DNA from: Neptunitalea lumnitzerae
GTDB taxonomy: Bacteria; Bacteroidota; Bacteroidia; Flavobacteriales; Flavobacteriaceae
Assembly (NCBI RefSeq): GCF_027924185.1
Contig: NZ_BRVO01000001.1
Location: 1,116,001 to 1,180,000, forward strand
DNA: 64,000 nucleotides
Direction: 5' to 3'
Both the position numbers and the translations under genes were made by a program. The first letter of the stretch is position 1; each line of letters opens with the position of its first letter. Below the pieces are notes generated by a model. The model worked only from the letters and a program-made list of their open reading frames with translations. It did not search any database and was not told where the DNA came from. Below are positions 7,870-16,218 of this stretch, piece by piece.

Positions 7870-8271
7870 ATGAAGAAAAATTTAGATGTTGGATTATTAG
7901 TACTGAGAGTAGTAATATCCGTTTTAATGTTATTACACGGTTTAGGTAAATTAAACGGTGGATTAGAGTTTGTAAAAGGAATGCTTGTAGATAAAGGCAT
8001 GCCAGGTTTTATAGCATACGGTGCCATTGTGGGCGAAATCTTAGCCCCTATTGCAATTTTAATAGGTTTTAGAACAAGAATAGCCGCATTAATTTACGCT
8101 ATTAATTGTGTGGTGGCCATTCTTATGGTACACAGTGCTATGGTATTTAGTTTAAGCGAAACCGGTGGATGGGCTATTGAGCTTTTAGGTTTGTACTTAT
8201 TTGGTGCAGTAACACTTTATTTTACTGGTGCTGGTGCAATAGCAGTATCAACAAAAAACAATTGGGATTAA
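7870..8271 (+). CDS. DoxX-family membrane protein
   Basis: A small inner-membrane protein of about 133 residues with four hydrophobic helices. It contains the family start LRVVISVLMLLHGLGKL and GEILAPIAILIGFRTR. DoxX relatives are linked to quinone-dependent or thiol redox reactions; the exact role here is unknown. I chose ATG 7870 because the DoxX domain begins right after it; ATGs at 7831 and 7846 would add a polar N-terminal extension. It is followed after 24 nt by a SnoaL-like lipoprotein and lies between the Crp/Fnr gene and the efflux operon. Confidence 0.8.
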   Translation: MKKNLDVGLLVLRVVISVLMLLHGLGKLNGGLEFVKGMLVDKGMPGFIAYGAIVGEILAPIAILIGFRTRIAALIYAINCVVAILMVHSAMVFSLSETGGWAIELLGLYLFGAVTLYFTGAGAIAVSTKNNWD

Positions 8272-8295
8272 TTAACAATACAACCATCATAAAAA

Positions 8296-8889
8296 ATGAA
8301 AAAGAGAATTATAAAATCAGTAGCACTAAAACTTATGACTGTAGGTTTATTAGGTGCGGCAGTTAGTTGTAGTACCCCTGCAGCAGATACTTCTAAATAT
8401 GAAGATGAAATAGCTGCTTTAAAAGAACAATTGAAGGAAGTAGCTGAAAACAATGCTGTGGTAGCTACCAATTTAAAAACTTTTGATACCCTTGATTTTG
8501 AGGTGTACTCAAACCAAGAGTGGAAAAGATTACATGAAAGTCATGCAGAGGATATTTTAGTTCATTATCCTGACGGACATACCACTACGGGTATTGAAGA
8601 TCATATTAAAGAGCTAGCTCCAATGTTTGTATTTGCTCCTGATACACGAATTGAAGAACACCCAGTAAAAGTTGGTGCTGGTAATTTAACAGCAGTAACA
8701 GGTGTTTTACAAGGTACATTTACAGCGCCAATGCCAATAGGTGGTGGTAAATTTATTCAGCCTACAGGAAAAGCGTTTAAAATACCTATGTGTACCGTTG
8801 GTTTATGGAACGATGAGGGAGTAATGTATGAAGAGTATCTATTCTGGGACAACCAAGCTTTTATGAAGCAAATAGGGTTGGCTGAGTAA
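8296..8889 (+). CDS. Lipoprotein with a SnoaL-like (NTF2-fold) domain
   Basis: A 197-residue exported protein. The signal ends at a lipobox (GAAVSC, Cys about 26), followed by a short coiled coil (DEIAALKEQLKEVAENN), then a SnoaL/ester-cyclase-like region (EVYSNQEWKRLHESHAEDILVHYPDG and the C-terminal EEYLFWDNQAFMKQIGL). Such domains bind small molecules or catalyse aldol-type chemistry, but no function can be assigned. It is probably cotranscribed with the DoxX gene, 24 nt upstream, and ends at a strong terminator. Confidence 0.7.
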   Translation: MKKRIIKSVALKLMTVGLLGAAVSCSTPAADTSKYEDEIAALKEQLKEVAENNAVVATNLKTFDTLDFEVYSNQEWKRLHESHAEDILVHYPDGHTTTGIEDHIKELAPMFVFAPDTRIEEHPVKVGAGNLTAVTGVLQGTFTAPMPIGGGKFIQPTGKAFKIPMCTVGLWNDEGVMYEEYLFWDNQAFMKQIGLAE

Positions 8890-8912
8890 TTATATCTTCC
8901 AATTTTTAACGT

Positions 8913-8945
8913 AAGGTCATTCTGTTTTTCAGAATGACCTTTTTT
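8913..8945 (+). terminator. Strong rho-independent terminator
   Basis: AAGGTCATTCTG (8913-8924) pairs perfectly with CAGAATGACCTT (8930-8941) around TTTTT, followed by a T run. It separates the DoxX-lipoprotein unit from the efflux operon. Confidence 0.9.
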
Positions 8946-8950
8946 GTTAT

Positions 8951-9016
8951 GTAACAACAGTTACAATGCACGGTAACAGTGGTTACTGTTTAAGAGGTGC
9001 TAGGCAACTACTTTTG
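8951..9016 (+). promoter_or_regulatory. Double GTAAC-N4-GTTAC operator and promoter of the RND efflux operon
   Basis: Two perfect palindromes, GTAACAACAGTTAC (8951-8964) and GTAACAGTGGTTAC (8973-8986), lie 22 bp apart, about two helical turns. The consensus -7 box TACTTTTG (9009-9016) is centred 33 bp after the second palindrome. The predicted start near 9019 gives a leader of about 22 nt. This is the clearest instance of the architecture shared with 2.8 kb and 4.7 kb. Confidence 0.75.
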
Positions 9017-9040
9017 TTAAACAAATTAGAATAATAGCAC

Positions 9041-10345
9041 ATGAAATACATAGCAAGTTTATTTTTAGTTGGATTGTTGTTCACTAACGGATATGGACAA
9101 GATACCTTGTCTATATCCGGAACAATGGTTAAAGAAAAGCTGAGGTCTGAAAACCTGCAGTTGAAAATTTCAGAAAAGGCTTATGATGGTGCCAGAGCAG
9201 ATTACCAGCAATCAAATGCATTGTTTTTGCCATCGGTATCGGTATCACATACGGCCATGTTTACCAACAACCCTTTAATGGCTTTTGGGTCTAAATTAAA
9301 TCAGGAAATCTTAACACAAAACGATTTTAATCCGGCTTTACTTAACGATCCGGATGAGGTGCAAAACTACGCTACCAAAGTAGAGGTGTTACAACCGATA
9401 ATTAATGTAGATGGTATTTACGAAAGAAAGGCGGCAAAAGCTAAAATGAATGCTTTTGAATTGCAGAGTGGTCGTACCCAAGAATACTTAGAGTTTGAAG
9501 CAGAGAAAGCTTATATGCAATTGCAATTGGCCTATAAAGCTGTAGCGGTATTAGAAAAGGCACAACAAACCGCCGAAGCTAATTTAAAATTGATTACAGA
9601 CTATTACAATCAGGGATTGGTGAAACAAACTGACGTGTTGAGTGTAAAGGTGCGTGTAAACGAAGTTAAAAATCAGTTGCAGTATGCTAAAAGTAATGTG
9701 CAAAATGCATCTGATTATCTTTCATTCTTAATGGGAGAAGATACCGTAGTAGTGTACAAACCAGAAACGGAATTAGAAGGTGTAATAGAAGTAGAAGACC
9801 CTCAAAATACGGTACCAGAAAGTAGAAAAGATATTATGGCAATGGAAGCCTCTGCGAATGCTTATAAAAGCATGATGAAATCTGGTAACATGAGTTTATT
9901 ACCACGTTTAAATGCTTTTGGTAGTTACGAGTTGTATGACGATGAGGTTTTTCAAATGGGAGCTAAGGGATACACTTTTGGGGCACAACTTTCCTGGGAT
10001 TTATTTGATGGTTATAAAAGTATAGGAAAAGCTAAAAAAGCAAAATACGATTATGAAAAGGCTTCTTTAGAATTGGAACAATATAAAGCTAAGAGCGAAC
10101 TAGAACTACACAAAACTACGCGTCAATTAAACGATGCCGAGAATAATGTACAGTTGGCTAAAGAAGCATTAGAACAAAGTAAAGAAGCTTACCGAATACT
10201 TCACAATAGATTTGAAGAAGGACTAGAAAAAACAACCGATTTATTAAACACAGAAACGCAAATGTATCAAAAAGAGCTTGCTTACTTACAGTCGGTTTTT
10301 CAATACAATACAACTAAATCATACGTACAATTTTTAACCCGATAA
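9041..10345 (+). CDS. TolC-family outer-membrane efflux protein
   Basis: The outer-membrane channel of a tripartite efflux pump. The 434 residues start with a signal peptide ending near GYGQ (about 19-20). The rest has the long heptad-rich helices of TolC proteins, internally duplicated (about 45-230 and 250-430), with the recurring pattern in EEGLEKTTDLLNTETQMYQKEL and QGLVKQTDVLSVKVRVNE. First gene of the operon, followed after 4 nt by the adaptor. It is driven by a promoter with two GTAAC-N4-GTTAC sites. The substrate is not evident. Confidence 0.9.
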   Translation: MKYIASLFLVGLLFTNGYGQDTLSISGTMVKEKLRSENLQLKISEKAYDGARADYQQSNALFLPSVSVSHTAMFTNNPLMAFGSKLNQEILTQNDFNPALLNDPDEVQNYATKVEVLQPIINVDGIYERKAAKAKMNAFELQSGRTQEYLEFEAEKAYMQLQLAYKAVAVLEKAQQTAEANLKLITDYYNQGLVKQTDVLSVKVRVNEVKNQLQYAKSNVQNASDYLSFLMGEDTVVVYKPETELEGVIEVEDPQNTVPESRKDIMAMEASANAYKSMMKSGNMSLLPRLNAFGSYELYDDEVFQMGAKGYTFGAQLSWDLFDGYKSIGKAKKAKYDYEKASLELEQYKAKSELELHKTTRQLNDAENNVQLAKEALEQSKEAYRILHNRFEEGLEKTTDLLNTETQMYQKELAYLQSVFQYNTTKSYVQFLTR

Positions 10346-10349
10346 GAAG

Positions 10350-11432
10350 ATGAAACAAATAATAACTTTTATAGCAATTTTAGCAGTAGCTCAATTCACA
10401 GTGAGTTGTGGAGGAGAAGAAAAGAAACCTACCGCTAAAGAGATTGCCCCTATAAATGTAACGGTAAGTGAAACAACTTCGCAGAATGAGAGTCCATACC
10501 TAATGGCTAGTGGTACCATAGAAGCTGAGCAAAGTGCTGAGCTAAGTACTAGAATGATGGGGTATGTAACCAATGTAAAGGTAAAAGTAGGAGATAAGGT
10601 AAATAAAGGGCAATTGTTAGTTGCTATAAATAGTAGTGATTTAACTGCTAAAAAGGCACAAGCAGAAGCAGGGGTGTTACAAGCACAGGCGGCTTATAAC
10701 AATGCCGCTAAAGACTATGAACGTTTTAAAACCTTGTTTGCTCAAAATAGTGCTTCTCAAAAGGAGTTAGATGATATGACTTCTCGCTACCAAATGGCAA
10801 AAGCTGGGTTAGAAGCTGCTGAGCAAATGAAGAAGGAAGTAATGGCTCAATTTACATATACAAATATTACCGCTCCTTTTACAGGGGTAGTAACTAACAA
10901 GTATGTAAAGGTGGGCGATATGGCAAATCCAGGTATGCCATTGGTAAGTGTAGAATCGCCTTCTAAATTACAGGTAGCTGCTATGGTGCCAGAATCTCAA
11001 ATAGATGAGGTGAAAACAGGTATGGAGGTTTCTGTTTTTGTAAAGTCTGTTGAGGCTACTGTAACCGGTGTAGTATCTGAAGTAAGTATGTCGGCTAAAA
11101 ACACTGGCGGACAGTATATGGTGAAGGTAGATTTAAAAGAAGTGCCAGAGACTATATTTTCAGGGATGTATGTAAATGTAAAGTTTCCGATAGCGTCTAA
11201 AGAGAAAGCAAATACAACGGTATTTATTCCTAAAGAAGCCATAGTAACTAACGGACAATTATCAGGGGTGTATACGGTAAGTAGTCAGCAAACAGCAGTA
11301 CTAAGATGGTTGCGTTTGGGCGAAACCTTTGGAGATAAAGTAGAAGTGCTTTCAGGTCTTTCTGTAGATGAAGCGTATATAATTAAAGCAGAAGGAAAAT
11401 TATACAACGGAGCTAAAGTTAGCATTCAATAA
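10350..11432 (+). CDS. RND efflux periplasmic adaptor (membrane fusion lipoprotein)
   Basis: Links the inner-membrane pump to the TolC-like channel. The 360 residues begin with a lipoprotein signal (QFTVSC, Cys20). They then show a lipoyl-like half (GTIEAEQSAELSTRMMGYV, KVKVGDKVNKGQLLV), an alpha-hairpin (about 105-160) and the returning lipoyl half (ITAPFTGVVTNKYVKVGDMA), followed by beta-barrel and membrane-proximal domains. This is the standard HlyD/AcrA layout and length. It starts 4 nt after the channel gene. Confidence 0.92.
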   Translation: MKQIITFIAILAVAQFTVSCGGEEKKPTAKEIAPINVTVSETTSQNESPYLMASGTIEAEQSAELSTRMMGYVTNVKVKVGDKVNKGQLLVAINSSDLTAKKAQAEAGVLQAQAAYNNAAKDYERFKTLFAQNSASQKELDDMTSRYQMAKAGLEAAEQMKKEVMAQFTYTNITAPFTGVVTNKYVKVGDMANPGMPLVSVESPSKLQVAAMVPESQIDEVKTGMEVSVFVKSVEATVTGVVSEVSMSAKNTGGQYMVKVDLKEVPETIFSGMYVNVKFPIASKEKANTTVFIPKEAIVTNGQLSGVYTVSSQQTAVLRWLRLGETFGDKVEVLSGLSVDEAYIIKAEGKLYNGAKVSIQ

Positions 11433-11462
11433 TCACAATCATTCGATTTAAATTAAAGAAAC

Positions 11463-14400
11463 ATGAAAGAAGGATTAGCAGGTAAAATAGCCAAAGGCTT
11501 TATGAATTCTAAGCTTACGGTACTTCTGATGATTGTATTTATGGTTATTGGAGTGTATAGTTCGTTTTTAATTCCGAGGGAAGAAGAACCTCAGATAGAT
11601 GTTCCTATGGCTGATATTTTTGTGGGATACCCGGGCGCAAGTCCAACTGAAGTGGAATCTCGCGTTATTAAGCCCTTAGAGAAATTAATCTCTAATATTC
11701 CAGGGGTAGAGTATGTGTATTCTACATCAATGAAAGAACAAGGGATGGTTATTGTTCAGTTTTACGTAGGAGAAGATATTGAACGCTCTTTTGTGAAAAT
11801 GTACAATGAGATTAATAAACACATGGATCAAATGCCACAAGGGGTAACCATGCCATTGGTTAAAACCAGAGCTATTGATGATGTGCCTATGTTAGGATTA
11901 ACGTTATGGAGTGAAACCTATGACGATTACAGATTAAAGCAACTAGCTCAAGAACTTGATGCTGAAATTAAAAAGGTAAATGATGTAGCTGTAACGCATG
12001 TAATTGGGGGTAGAAATCGTCAGGTAAGAGTGGTGTTGGATAAAGCGAAGTTAGCTGAAAGTCAATTAGATTTTCTAGTGGTTGCTGAAATGATTAAGGC
12101 TAATAACCAACAAATGAGTGCTGGGAGTTTTACTAAAAATGATACTGAATTTTTAGTAAACACAGGTGATTTTTTACAGTCGGCTAATGAGGTAGGTAAT
12201 TTGGTAGTAGGAGTTTATAAAAATGCTCCGGTATATTTAAAGCAAGTTGCTGATATAAAAGACGGACCAGAATTACCAAAAGAATATGTGAGTTTAGGTT
12301 TTGGTCAGGCTAGTGAAAAGGCAGGAACGTACAGATCTGAATATCCTGCGGTTACTATTTCAGTAGCTAAGAGAAAAGGAGCCGATGCCATGAAAATCTC
12401 TGATGTTATTATTGATAAAGTGGCTCATTTAGAGAAAACCTTAATACCAGATGATGTACATGTAGAAATTACTAGAAATTACGGAGAAACAGCTTCTCAA
12501 AAGGTATCAGAACTTTTAATGCACTTAATAGGTGCTATTGTAGCAGTAACATTTGTAGTAATGTTAGCCATGGGATGGCGTGGTGGTTTGGTAGTATTTT
12601 TATCGGTGCCCATAACGTTTGCACTTACTTTGTTAAGTTACTACATGTTAGACTATACGCTTAACCGTATTACCTTATTTGCTTTGGTGTTTGTAACGGG
12701 TATTGTAGTAGATGATTCTATTATTATTGCCGAGAATATGCACAGACACTTTAAGATGAAGCGATTGCCATTTAAACAAGCAGCCTTGTATGCTATTAAT
12801 GAGGTAGGAAACCCAACCATATTAGCAACCTTTACCGTAATAGCATCGGTATTGCCAATGGCGTTTGTTTCTGGGTTAATGGGGCCTTATATGTCGCCTA
12901 TGCCTATTGGAGCTTCTATAGCTATGTTATTATCGTTGTTTGTAGCGTTAACCATTACACCTTATTTAGGATATATATTTCTACGAGAAAAAGAAAAAAG
13001 AGGTAAGAACGGGGAAATTAAAGAAGAGAAGAAAATGGAGGATACGCTTATCTATAAGTGGTATTCAAAATTTGAAACTCCGCTTATTGAAAGTAAAGCG
13101 AAACGCTGGATTTTCTTAGGTATTACATTTGTTCTTTTAGTAGCTTCTATAGGGATGTTCTTTACAAAATCGGTAGCTGTAAAAATGTTGCCTTTTGATA
13201 ATAAGAATGAGTTTCAGGTAGTAATAGATATGCCAGAGGGAGCTACTTTAGAAAGAACCAATTTAGTAACTAAGGAAATAGCACAATACATTGCTACTAG
13301 AAGTGAGGTAGTTAATTACCAAAGTTATGTGGGTACAGCTTCGCCAATTACGTTTAATGGCTTGGTACGTCACTATGATATGCGTACCGGAAGCAGCGTA
13401 GCCGATATACAAGTAAACCTTACCGATAAACATGATAGAAGTGCTCAGAGTCATGATATAGCTAAAGACTTTAGACCTGAGATACAAAAAATTGCAGCGA
13501 AGTATAATGCAAATGTGAAGATAGTGGAAGTACCACCAGGACCACCTGTGTTATCTACTATAGTGGCAGAGGTGTATGGTCCTGATTACGACAAGCAGAT
13601 TGAAGTTGCAGCTGCGGTTGATAGTATTTTACATGCAACCAAAGATGTAGTAGATATTGATTGGCGAGTAGAAGACCCACAAACCGAATATAACTTTGTG
13701 GTAGATAAGGAGAAAGCTATGTTGTACGGGGTGGCACCACAACAAATTGTGTACACCATGAATATGGCATTGTCTGAAAGACCTGTAACCGTATTGTACG
13801 ATGAAACTTCTGTAGACCAAATTGGGGTGGTATTGTCGTTAGAAGAAAAAGCCAAAGCAAGTGTAGCAGATATCGTAAGGCTCAAAGTTAAATCTAAGCA
13901 AGGAACTATGATTCCTATTTCAGATTTGGTAACCGTAGAAGAAGGTGTGAGAGCAAAAAGTATCTATAGAAAAAACCAAAAACGTGTGGTATATGTAATG
14001 GCTGATATGGCGGGAGAATTAGAAAGCCCTGTGTATGCTATTTTGGGGATGTCTGATAAACTTCAGCAGATAAAATTGCCAGAAGGTTATGAAATGAATG
14101 AGTTGTATATGGAGCAACCAGCGTTTGAAGATGACTACACGGTAAAATGGGATGGAGAATGGCAAATTACACTTGAAGTATTCCGCGATTTAGGAATGGC
14201 ATTTGCCGGGGTAATTGTAATTATCTATATGCTTATTGTGGGGTGGTTTCAAAATTTTAAAGCGCCTGTTGTAATGATGGTAGCTATACCGCTTTCTATG
14301 GTAGGTATTGTAATAGGACACTGGTTGTTAGATGCGTTCTTTACAGCAACTTCATTTATTGGTATGATAGCCTTAGCAGGTATTATGGTGAGGAACTCGG

Positions 14401-14663
14401 TATTGCTTATTGATTTTGTGAATTTAAGATTGGCGGAAGGTATACCGTTAAAGCAAGCTGTAATAGAAGCAGGTGCGGTAAGAACAACACCTATTTTATT
14501 AACAGCAGGAACGGTAGTAATTGGAGCTTTTGTGATATTGTTTGATCCTATTTTTCAAGGATTAGCCATATCTCTTATGGGAGGTACCATAGCATCTACG
14601 GTGTTAACCTTATTGGTGGTGCCATTGGTATATTATTTAATTGAACGCAAAAATTATAAGTAA
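11463..14663 (+). CDS. RND efflux permease (AcrB/MdtB-like)
   Basis: The 1066-residue proton-driven inner-membrane pump. It has an N-terminal helix, a first porter/docking loop, helices with the family motif GIVVDDSIIIAEN (paired aspartates of the proton relay), a second large periplasmic loop (about 570-890) and a C-terminal helix bundle with GIMVRNSVLLIDF. The double-Asp motif and length fit HAE/HME-type RND pumps; CzcA-type metal signatures are not obvious to me, so the substrate is open. It sits 30 nt after the adaptor and is followed by a PII-like small gene, an arrangement also known for metal-exporting RND systems. Confidence 0.93.
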   Translation: MKEGLAGKIAKGFMNSKLTVLLMIVFMVIGVYSSFLIPREEEPQIDVPMADIFVGYPGASPTEVESRVIKPLEKLISNIPGVEYVYSTSMKEQGMVIVQFYVGEDIERSFVKMYNEINKHMDQMPQGVTMPLVKTRAIDDVPMLGLTLWSETYDDYRLKQLAQELDAEIKKVNDVAVTHVIGGRNRQVRVVLDKAKLAESQLDFLVVAEMIKANNQQMSAGSFTKNDTEFLVNTGDFLQSANEVGNLVVGVYKNAPVYLKQVADIKDGPELPKEYVSLGFGQASEKAGTYRSEYPAVTISVAKRKGADAMKISDVIIDKVAHLEKTLIPDDVHVEITRNYGETASQKVSELLMHLIGAIVAVTFVVMLAMGWRGGLVVFLSVPITFALTLLSYYMLDYTLNRITLFALVFVTGIVVDDSIIIAENMHRHFKMKRLPFKQAALYAINEVGNPTILATFTVIASVLPMAFVSGLMGPYMSPMPIGASIAMLLSLFVALTITPYLGYIFLREKEKRGKNGEIKEEKKMEDTLIYKWYSKFETPLIESKAKRWIFLGITFVLLVASIGMFFTKSVAVKMLPFDNKNEFQVVIDMPEGATLERTNLVTKEIAQYIATRSEVVNYQSYVGTASPITFNGLVRHYDMRTGSSVADIQVNLTDKHDRSAQSHDIAKDFRPEIQKIAAKYNANVKIVEVPPGPPVLSTIVAEVYGPDYDKQIEVAAAVDSILHATKDVVDIDWRVEDPQTEYNFVVDKEKAMLYGVAPQQIVYTMNMALSERPVTVLYDETSVDQIGVVLSLEEKAKASVADIVRLKVKSKQGTMIPISDLVTVEEGVRAKSIYRKNQKRVVYVMADMAGELESPVYAILGMSDKLQQIKLPEGYEMNELYMEQPAFEDDYTVKWDGEWQITLEVFRDLGMAFAGVIVIIYMLIVGWFQNFKAPVVMMVAIPLSMVGIVIGHWLLDAFFTATSFIGMIALAGIMVRNSVLLIDFVNLRLAEGIPLKQAVIEAGAVRTTPILLTAGTVVIGAFVILFDPIFQGLAISLMGGTIASTVLTLLVVPLVYYLIERKNYK

Positions 14664-14664
14664 T

Positions 14665-14979
14665 ATGAAATTATTGATTATTACTGCAATAGCAGAATAT
14701 GAGACCGATATAAAACTCATTTTAAAAAAATCGGGAGTAAAGGTATTCTCTTGTCAGGGAGTTACTGGGTATAAAGATGTTACCAATACAGATATTGAAG
14801 GGAACTGGTTTGCTGGTGAAATGGTAGCTACCAACTCTATATTATGCTATGCTTTTGTAGGCGCAGATAGTGTAGATGAGGTAATAACCAATATAGCAGC
14901 ATTTAATGATGAACAAGATTTCTTAAGTAAAATACATGTAGCTGAGGTAGCTATAGAACGAACAAATACGATATTATAA
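14665..14979 (+). CDS. PII-like / ferredoxin-fold small protein
   Basis: A 104-residue soluble protein of alternating strands and helices (MKLLIITAIAEYETDIKLILKK, then HVAEVAIERT near the C-terminus), resembling PII-like (DUF3240-type) proteins that accompany RND efflux pumps. The family call is moderate. The start at 14665 lies one base after the permease stop codon. A TTG at 14641 in frame would overlap the permease and is less likely. Its stop overlaps the next ATG by one base, so the genes are cotranscribed. It may sense a ligand and modulate the pump; that is inference. Confidence 0.5.
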   Translation: MKLLIITAIAEYETDIKLILKKSGVKVFSCQGVTGYKDVTNTDIEGNWFAGEMVATNSILCYAFVGADSVDEVITNIAAFNDEQDFLSKIHVAEVAIERTNTIL

Positions 14980-15167
14980 TGAAAAACAGAATTGTAAGAG
15001 GCATAGCCGGAAGTTTTATATTAATTAGTTTAGTGTTGGCTATCTATGTAAATATTAATTGGTTGTGGTTTACAGCCTTTGTGGGCGCCAATTTATTACA
15101 ATCATCATTAACCAAGTGGTGCTTAATGGATGATATATTGACCAAAGTTTTTAAAATTAAAGACTAA
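14979..15167 (+). CDS. DUF2892-type small membrane protein
   Basis: A 62-residue protein with two hydrophobic helices and one cysteine (SLTKWCLMDDILTKVFKI). The pattern RIVRGIAGSFILISL...W..F..FVGANLLQSSLTKWCLMD is that of DUF2892 proteins, related to the membrane part of the YgaP rhodanese. These often sit beside rhodanese and YeeE/YedE sulfur genes, as here. Its ATG overlaps the previous stop by one base. No enzymatic function can be assigned. Confidence 0.75.
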   Translation: MKNRIVRGIAGSFILISLVLAIYVNINWLWFTAFVGANLLQSSLTKWCLMDDILTKVFKIKD

Positions 15168-15218
15168 AATTTTTATACGGGTTTACATTTAGAATTTCCA
15201 TAGCTAAATTTATACGCT

Positions 15219-15226
15219 TACTTTTG
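15219..15226 (+). promoter_or_regulatory. Possible -7 box upstream of the YeeE/YedE pair
   Basis: TACTTTTG matches TAnnTTTG exactly and lies 19 bp before the YeeE/YedE ATG at 15245. There is no GTAAC-N4-GTTAC palindrome at the -33-bp position and no clear TTTG upstream, so an internal promoter is only possible. Confidence 0.35.
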
Positions 15227-15244
15227 CGCCTTAAATTTGTAGCT

Positions 15245-15799
15245 ATGGATTTTCTTTTTAACCCTTGGCCATGGTATGTATCGGGTTTTTTAATAGCCTG
15301 TACATTGTTGGTGTTGTTATTATTAGGTAAGCGTTTTGGGATGTCTTCTAACCTAAGAACGCTATGTACTATATGTGGAGCAGGAAAAAAAACGTCGTTT
15401 TTCAACTTTAATTGGAAAGAAGAAAGTTGGAACCTAGTGGTAGTATTAGGTGCCATAATAGGTGGTTTTGTTGGTGCACATTATTTATCTGATGGTAGTA
15501 TCCCAGATATTAGTGAAGCAACCAAGGCTTCTTTAGAGCAACTGCACATATCACAAGAAAATGGGTACTTACCGTTAGAATTGTTTGATATACAATCGTT
15601 ATCAGATTTTAAAGTAATCTGTATACTTTTAGTGGGAGGCTTATTAATAGGGTTTGGTACTCGTTATGCGGGTGGGTGTACTTCTGGGCATGCCATTTCT
15701 GGTTTAAGTAATTTACAGTTGCCTTCTCTTATTGCTGTAATAGGCTTTTTTATAGGTGGACTTATCATGGTTCACATCATCTATCCATTTATATTTTAG
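15245..15799 (+). CDS. YeeE/YedE-family sulfur transporter, larger half
   Basis: A membrane protein of 184 residues with about four or five helices. It carries the family signature [16 protein letters not shown] with Cys145, plus CTICGAG (Cys41, Cys44). YeeE/YedE (TsuA) proteins import thiosulfate using conserved membrane cysteines. Here the transporter is split into two genes, this one and the 137-residue partner 5 nt downstream. I chose ATG 15245; the frame stays open to a TTG at 15224 that lies in a likely promoter box. It is the end of the efflux/DUF2892 gene run, so it may share that promoter. Confidence 0.85.
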   Translation: MDFLFNPWPWYVSGFLIACTLLVLLLLGKRFGMSSNLRTLCTICGAGKKTSFFNFNWKEESWNLVVVLGAIIGGFVGAHYLSDGSIPDISEATKASLEQLHISQENGYLPLELFDIQSLSDFKVICILLVGGLLIGFGTRYAGGCTSGHAISGLSNLQLPSLIAVIGFFIGGLIMVHIIYPFIF

Positions 15800-15804
15800 T
15801 AGTC

Positions 15805-16218
15805 ATGAAAAAAATAATCTTATTAATAGTAGGTGTAGTATTTGGTATCATCATGTACAAATCGGAGGCTGCCTCATGGTTTAGAATTTATGAAATGTTT
15901 AGGTTTGAATCTTTTCACATGTATGGTATTATGGGTACGGCTTTGTTTTTTGGTATTATTTTTACCCAAGCAATCAAAAAGTTTAAGATAAAATCTATAG
16001 ACGGAGAACCTATACGTATAGCTAATAAGGAGAAATCTTTTTACCGATACATTATTGGAGGAACCATCTTTGGTTTAGGATGGGCTTTAGTAGGGGCGTG
16101 TCCTGGTCCTATATTTGTAATGATAGGTGCTGGTTTTATACCAATGCTTATTGTGTTTGCAGGAGCCATGTTAGGAACCTATTTGTATGGAGTGTTAAAG
16201 GATAAATTACCCCATTAA
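15805..16218 (+). CDS. YeeE/YedE-family partner protein (DUF6691-like), smaller half
   Basis: A 137-residue membrane protein with about four helices and the second YeeE/YedE signature FGLGWALVGACPGPIF, with Cys99. It pairs with the larger half 5 nt upstream to form what is a single polypeptide in TsuA-type thiosulfate importers. Its stop codon abuts the stop of the convergent DUF456 gene with no gap and no hairpin between. Confidence 0.85.
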   Translation: MKKIILLIVGVVFGIIMYKSEAASWFRIYEMFRFESFHMYGIMGTALFFGIIFTQAIKKFKIKSIDGEPIRIANKEKSFYRYIIGGTIFGLGWALVGACPGPIFVMIGAGFIPMLIVFAGAMLGTYLYGVLKDKLPH

